Below, piece after piece: positions 50,271 to 52,885 of a DNA stretch of 52,885 nt. Source of the DNA: Thiotrichaceae bacterium (GTDB taxonomy: Bacteria; Pseudomonadota; Gammaproteobacteria; Thiotrichales; Thiotrichaceae); NCBI GenBank assembly GCA_023144895.1, contig JAGLEV010000061.1, positions 1 to 52,885 of the forward strand. Reading direction: 5' to 3'. Below the pieces are notes generated by a model. It was not told the origin of the DNA. It worked only from the letters and a program-made list of their open reading frames with translations, and ran no database searches. The first letter of the stretch is position 1. Every line of letters starts with the position of its first letter. The position numbers and the translations under genes were made by a program.

Positions 50271-51383
50271 TTGATATCCCTTAATCGAATCACTGCCCTA
50301 CTTTTTAGCCTCTTACTCACACTAGGATTGGCAGGATGTGGCGAGCAAAATAAGTCAGACACTGCCACAACAAGTACGGCAAAAGTTGAAACTATCCGTT
50401 GGAAAATGGTGACAACATGGCCAAAAAATTTCCCCGGTTTAGGGACTGGAGCCAATAACCTTGCTGAAAAAATCAATCAATTATCAGGCGGTCGTTTACA
50501 GGTAAAAGTCTATGGCTCAGGTGAGCTTGTTCCCGCAATGGAAACCTTTGATGCGGTCTCTCGTGGAACAGCACAAATGGGGCATGGTGCGGCTTATTAC
50601 TGGAAAGGTAAAAATGCTACTTTCCAATTTTTCTCTACCGTGCCTTTTGGTTTAACCGCACAAGAAATGAATGGCTGGTTATACAATGGTGGTGGCTTAG
50701 AACTTTGGCAAGAAGCCTATGCTAAACATAATCTTATTCCTATGCCCGCAGGTAATATGGGCGTACAAATGGGCGGCTGGTTTAATAAGGAAATCAAGAC
50801 GATTGATGACCTAAAGGGCTTGAAAATGCGTATTCCTGGACTGGGTGGAGAAGTATTAAACCGTGCAGGAGGTACTCCAGTAAACCTTCCTGGTGGTGAG
50901 CTATACAGTGCAATGCAATCAGGCACAATTGATGCCACAGAATGGGTCGGCCCTTATAATGACCTTGCCTTTGGCTTTCATAAAGTCGCTAAATATTATT
51001 ACTTTCCTGGTTGGCATGAGCCAGGAACTTCACTAGAAGCTATTATTAATAAAGAAGCTTTTTCCGCACTACCCAAAGACCTTCAAGCCATTGTTTTAAA
51101 TGCGTGTAAACTGGCAAACCATGAAATGCTTGCAGAGTATACAGCACGTAATAATGATGCATTAGTCACCTTAGTAGAAAAGCATCAAGTACAAATTAAA
51201 CGCTTTCCTGATGATGTATTAAATAAACTAAGAAGCCTATCTGATGAAGTTGTGGCTGAATTAGCAAAGAAAGATGCTTTCTCACAAAAGGTATTTGACT
51301 CTTACAGTAGCTATCGCAAAAAAGTGATGGCATGGCATGAGTACTCTGAGCGGGCTTATCTTAATGTACGTGCTGAAAAATAA
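50271..51383 (+). CDS. TRAP transporter substrate-binding lipoprotein (DctP/TakP type)
   Basis: The protein begins at TTG 50271 with AGGAGA six bases before it. A lipoprotein signal ends in L-A-G-C (near residue 23), so the binding protein is anchored to a membrane. The mature ~345 residues have the DctP pattern: W-K-M-V-T-T-W-P-K-N-F-P-G, F-D-A-V-S-R-G-T-A-Q-M-G-H-G, D-L-K-G-L-K-M-R-I-P-G-L-G-G-E-V with the ligand arginine, G-G-T-P-V-N-L-P-G-G-E-L-Y-S-A-M-Q-S-G. The closest known type is the 2-oxo-acid binding TakP family. The membrane subunits DctQ and DctM do not lie beside it, so the transporter must be split or this is a stand-alone binding protein. A hairpin follows at 51398. Confidence 0.85.
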   Translation: MISLNRITALLFSLLLTLGLAGCGEQNKSDTATTSTAKVETIRWKMVTTWPKNFPGLGTGANNLAEKINQLSGGRLQVKVYGSGELVPAMETFDAVSRGTAQMGHGAAYYWKGKNATFQFFSTVPFGLTAQEMNGWLYNGGGLELWQEAYAKHNLIPMPAGNMGVQMGGWFNKEIKTIDDLKGLKMRIPGLGGEVLNRAGGTPVNLPGGELYSAMQSGTIDATEWVGPYNDLAFGFHKVAKYYYFPGWHEPGTSLEAIINKEAFSALPKDLQAIVLNACKLANHEMLAEYTARNNDALVTLVEKHQVQIKRFPDDVLNKLRSLSDEVVAELAKKDAFSQKVFDSYSSYRKKVMAWHEYSERAYLNVRAEK

Positions 51384-51397
51384 CTTTTCTATCGGTT

Positions 51398-51435
51398 GGT
51401 TTCAGCTTTCTAAGAGCTGAAGCCTAGGTTTATAT
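51398..51435 (+). terminator. hairpin after the TRAP binding protein gene
   Basis: GGTTTCAGCT (51398-51407) and AGCTGAAGCC (51415-51424) pair over 10 positions with one G-T pair. TAGGTTTATATTT follows, which is only moderately T-rich. It may be a terminator or attenuator between this gene and the permease gene that starts at 51438. Confidence 0.5.
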
Positions 51436-51437
51436 TT

Positions 51438-52142
51438 ATGATCCTAGAAATATCACTTTTTCAACTAGCTATTGCATTTATACCTGCACTCGTTGCTATC
51501 ATTATTCTATGGCTATGGTCACAAAACTATAAATCAGCCATTCATGCGGTCATTCGGATGTCGCTACAATTATTAATGGTGGGTTATTTTCTTAATTATC
51601 TATTTTCATCAGATAATTCATGGATTATCGTACTCGTTCTTTCCATTATGATCATCGTGTCAAGCTGGATTGCTCTACATGGTATTACAGAGCACCGAGT
51701 GGCTTTATATCAATACACATTCATCGCTATTTTATTCGGTGGTGGCAGCACATTAATACTGGTGACTCAAGGTGTATTAGCCATTGATCCATGGTATGCA
51801 CCGCATTATATTATCCCAATGGCGGGGATGATTTTTTCCAGCTCAATGACTAGTGTTAGTTTAGCCGCTGAACGTTATTTTGCCGAACGACCACGGGTTG
51901 CTACTTATCTTGAAGCTAGAAATATTGCCTTCCAAGCCTCGATGATACCAATTATCAACACACTTTTTGCGGTTGGCATTGTTTCACTTCCTGGCATGAT
52001 GACAGGACAAATATTATCAGGAGTGTCACCCTTAATCGCTGTGCGCTATCAGATGATGGTCATGTCGATGATCTTTGGTGCTTCTACTATTGCTGTTATT
52101 ATTTTTCTTATTTTACTCAAACACTTAGAGAATAAAAAATAA
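51438..52142 (+). CDS. FetB/YbbM-like (UPF0014) ABC permease
   Basis: The 234-residue integral membrane protein has about six to seven hydrophobic segments. Family blocks are I-R-M-S-L-Q-L-L-M-V-G-Y-F-L, M-I-I-V-S-S-W-I-A-L-H, I-I-P-M-A-G-M-I-F-S-S-S-M-T-S-V-S-L-A, and A-F-Q-A-S-M-I-P-I-I-N-T-L with G-I-V-S-L-P-G-M-M-T-G-Q-I-L-S-G. FetB with the ATPase FetA exports iron in E. coli under peroxide stress. No fetA-type ATPase gene lies beside it, so the partner is elsewhere or missing. It is convergent with the carboxylesterase, 16 bases away. Confidence 0.85.
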   Translation: MILEISLFQLAIAFIPALVAIIILWLWSQNYKSAIHAVIRMSLQLLMVGYFLNYLFSSDNSWIIVLVLSIMIIVSSWIALHGITEHRVALYQYTFIAILFGGGSTLILVTQGVLAIDPWYAPHYIIPMAGMIFSSSMTSVSLAAERYFAERPRVATYLEARNIAFQASMIPIINTLFAVGIVSLPGMMTGQILSGVSPLIAVRYQMMVMSMIFGASTIAVIIFLILLKHLENKK

Positions 52143-52158
52143 ACTCAGTTTTTATAAT

Positions 52159-52815
52159 TTATAAGCATTGTTGTAACCAAGCCGAAATATCCCTAATTTC
52201 TTCTCCACACAAAGAATGCTCCATTGTGTATGACTTAATTTCTGGCTTATAGCCCATCATCGACAACTTGCTAAAAGCACTTTCTGCTAATACAAAAGGT
52301 ACGACAGGGTCTTGCTTCCCATGAGCAATAAAAATGGGAATATCTTGTTGAATACCTTCTTTTTTAATAGTTTCTTCTGTCGCAAAATAAGTCGATAATG
52401 CCATGATTCCTGCTAGCTTTTTCGGATAGCTCAAAGCACATTCATAAGCCACTGCACCCCCTTGAGAGAATCCCGCTAAAATAATCCGCTCACTAGCAAT
52501 ACCTCGTTCTATTTCACGATCAATCAAAGCCGCTATTGCTGTCGCTGATTTCATTAATTGAATAGTATCAACTTTTCTATCAATCGACATTTCCAAAATG
52601 TCATACCATGCAGGCATCACGTAATGATTATTAATAGTGACAGGAATGGAGGGCGCACTAGGAAAAATAAAGCGTACCGCTAACTCTTTAGGCAATCTAA
52701 GTTCTGGAATCAATGGCACAAAATCATTGCCATCTGCTCCAAGACCATGCATCCAAAGAATACTGGCATCAGGATTTTCTTGGGTTTCTACTTCAACACA
52801 GGGTAAATAATTCAT
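52159..52815 (-). CDS. alpha/beta-hydrolase carboxylesterase/phospholipase
   Basis: The 218-residue protein belongs to the carboxylesterase/phospholipase family (PF02230; YpfH and human APT1 relatives). The nucleophile is S117 in G-F-S-Q-G-G, with D169 in H-G-K-Q-D-P-V-V-P and H200 in M-E-H-S-L-C-G as the remaining triad; W-M-H-G-L-G-A-D-G-N near residue 21 forms the oxyanion region. There is no signal peptide, so it acts in the cytoplasm on short acyl esters or acyl-thioesters. It is the last gene, starting near the right edge with a 70-base upstream region in view. Confidence 0.9.
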   Translation of the reverse strand: MNYLPCVEVETQENPDASILWMHGLGADGNDFVPLIPELRLPKELAVRFIFPSAPSIPVTINNHYVMPAWYDILEMSIDRKVDTIQLMKSATAIAALIDREIERGIASERIILAGFSQGGAVAYECALSYPKKLAGIMALSTYFATEETIKKEGIQQDIPIFIAHGKQDPVVPFVLAESAFSKLSMMGYKPEIKSYTMEHSLCGEEIRDISAWLQQCL

Positions 52816-52885
52816 CGGTAAAGTCTAGCAGAAACAGCGCACATTTTGTACCGTGAGTCAAAGCCCAGTCAATGTTGAGCAACTT

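Overview
The window reads as ordinary chromosome of a low-GC, Gram-negative gammaproteobacterium. The evidence is the dacA-ybeD-lipB block, the clpX-lon-hupB-tRNA-ppiD order, the ftsK-lolA-rarA order, an fimT-pilV-pilW-pilX minor pilin operon, and LolA and many lipoproteins, which imply an outer membrane. A sulfide:quinone-oxidoreductase-like flavoprotein and a membrane rhodanese fit a sulfur-associated lineage such as Thiotrichales, but genus cannot be fixed from sequence alone.

Layout. 1-8.5 kb: end of a TPR protein; dacA-ybeD-lipB (minus); a minus group with fxsA, a SUMF-domain protein and a phytase/esterase-like protein; trxC, an SH3-like protein and fur; then a divergent M17 aminopeptidase. 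8.5-17.5 kb: dnaE, followed by a gene-poor zone with a small barrel-like protein, a lipoprotein, a ClsC-like phospholipase D, a hemerythrin-domain protein, two probable decayed genes, a 67-bp tandem repeat and members of a short inverted-repeat element family. 17.5-23.2 kb is the most accessory part: a two-gene operon pairing a membrane double-rhodanese protein with a short phosphotransferase of the PEP-synthase/rifampin-phosphotransferase type, then a tandem duplication of a PcfJ-like gene that includes its upstream region. 23.2-37.3 kb: ppa, rarA, lolA, ftsK, a lipoprotein, mtaB, ppiD, tRNA-Asp, tRNA-Val, hupB, lon and clpX. 37.7-40.3 kb: minor pilin operon. 40.4-52.9 kb: SQR-like flavoprotein; a tight five-gene operon rlmB-GTPase-GTPase-recQ-DUF1343; a gap holding a solitary repeat that resembles type I-F CRISPR repeats; a secreted peptide with an HU-like tail; a zinc-ribbon protein; a TRAP binding lipoprotein; a FetB-like permease; and a carboxylesterase.

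How the genes work together: envelope growth and lipoprotein traffic (dacA, lolA, ppiD, cardiolipin synthase-like), protein quality control (lon, clpX, ppiD), chromosome upkeep (dnaE, recQ, rarA, ftsK, hupB) and RNA modification (rlmB, mtaB, tRNAs) make up the core. The points that most deserve a second look are the rhodanese/phosphotransferase operon, the duplicated PcfJ-like genes, the lone I-F-like repeat, the paired overlapping GTPases, the secreted HU-tail peptide, and two genes whose only plausible full-length starts are ATT and ATA.
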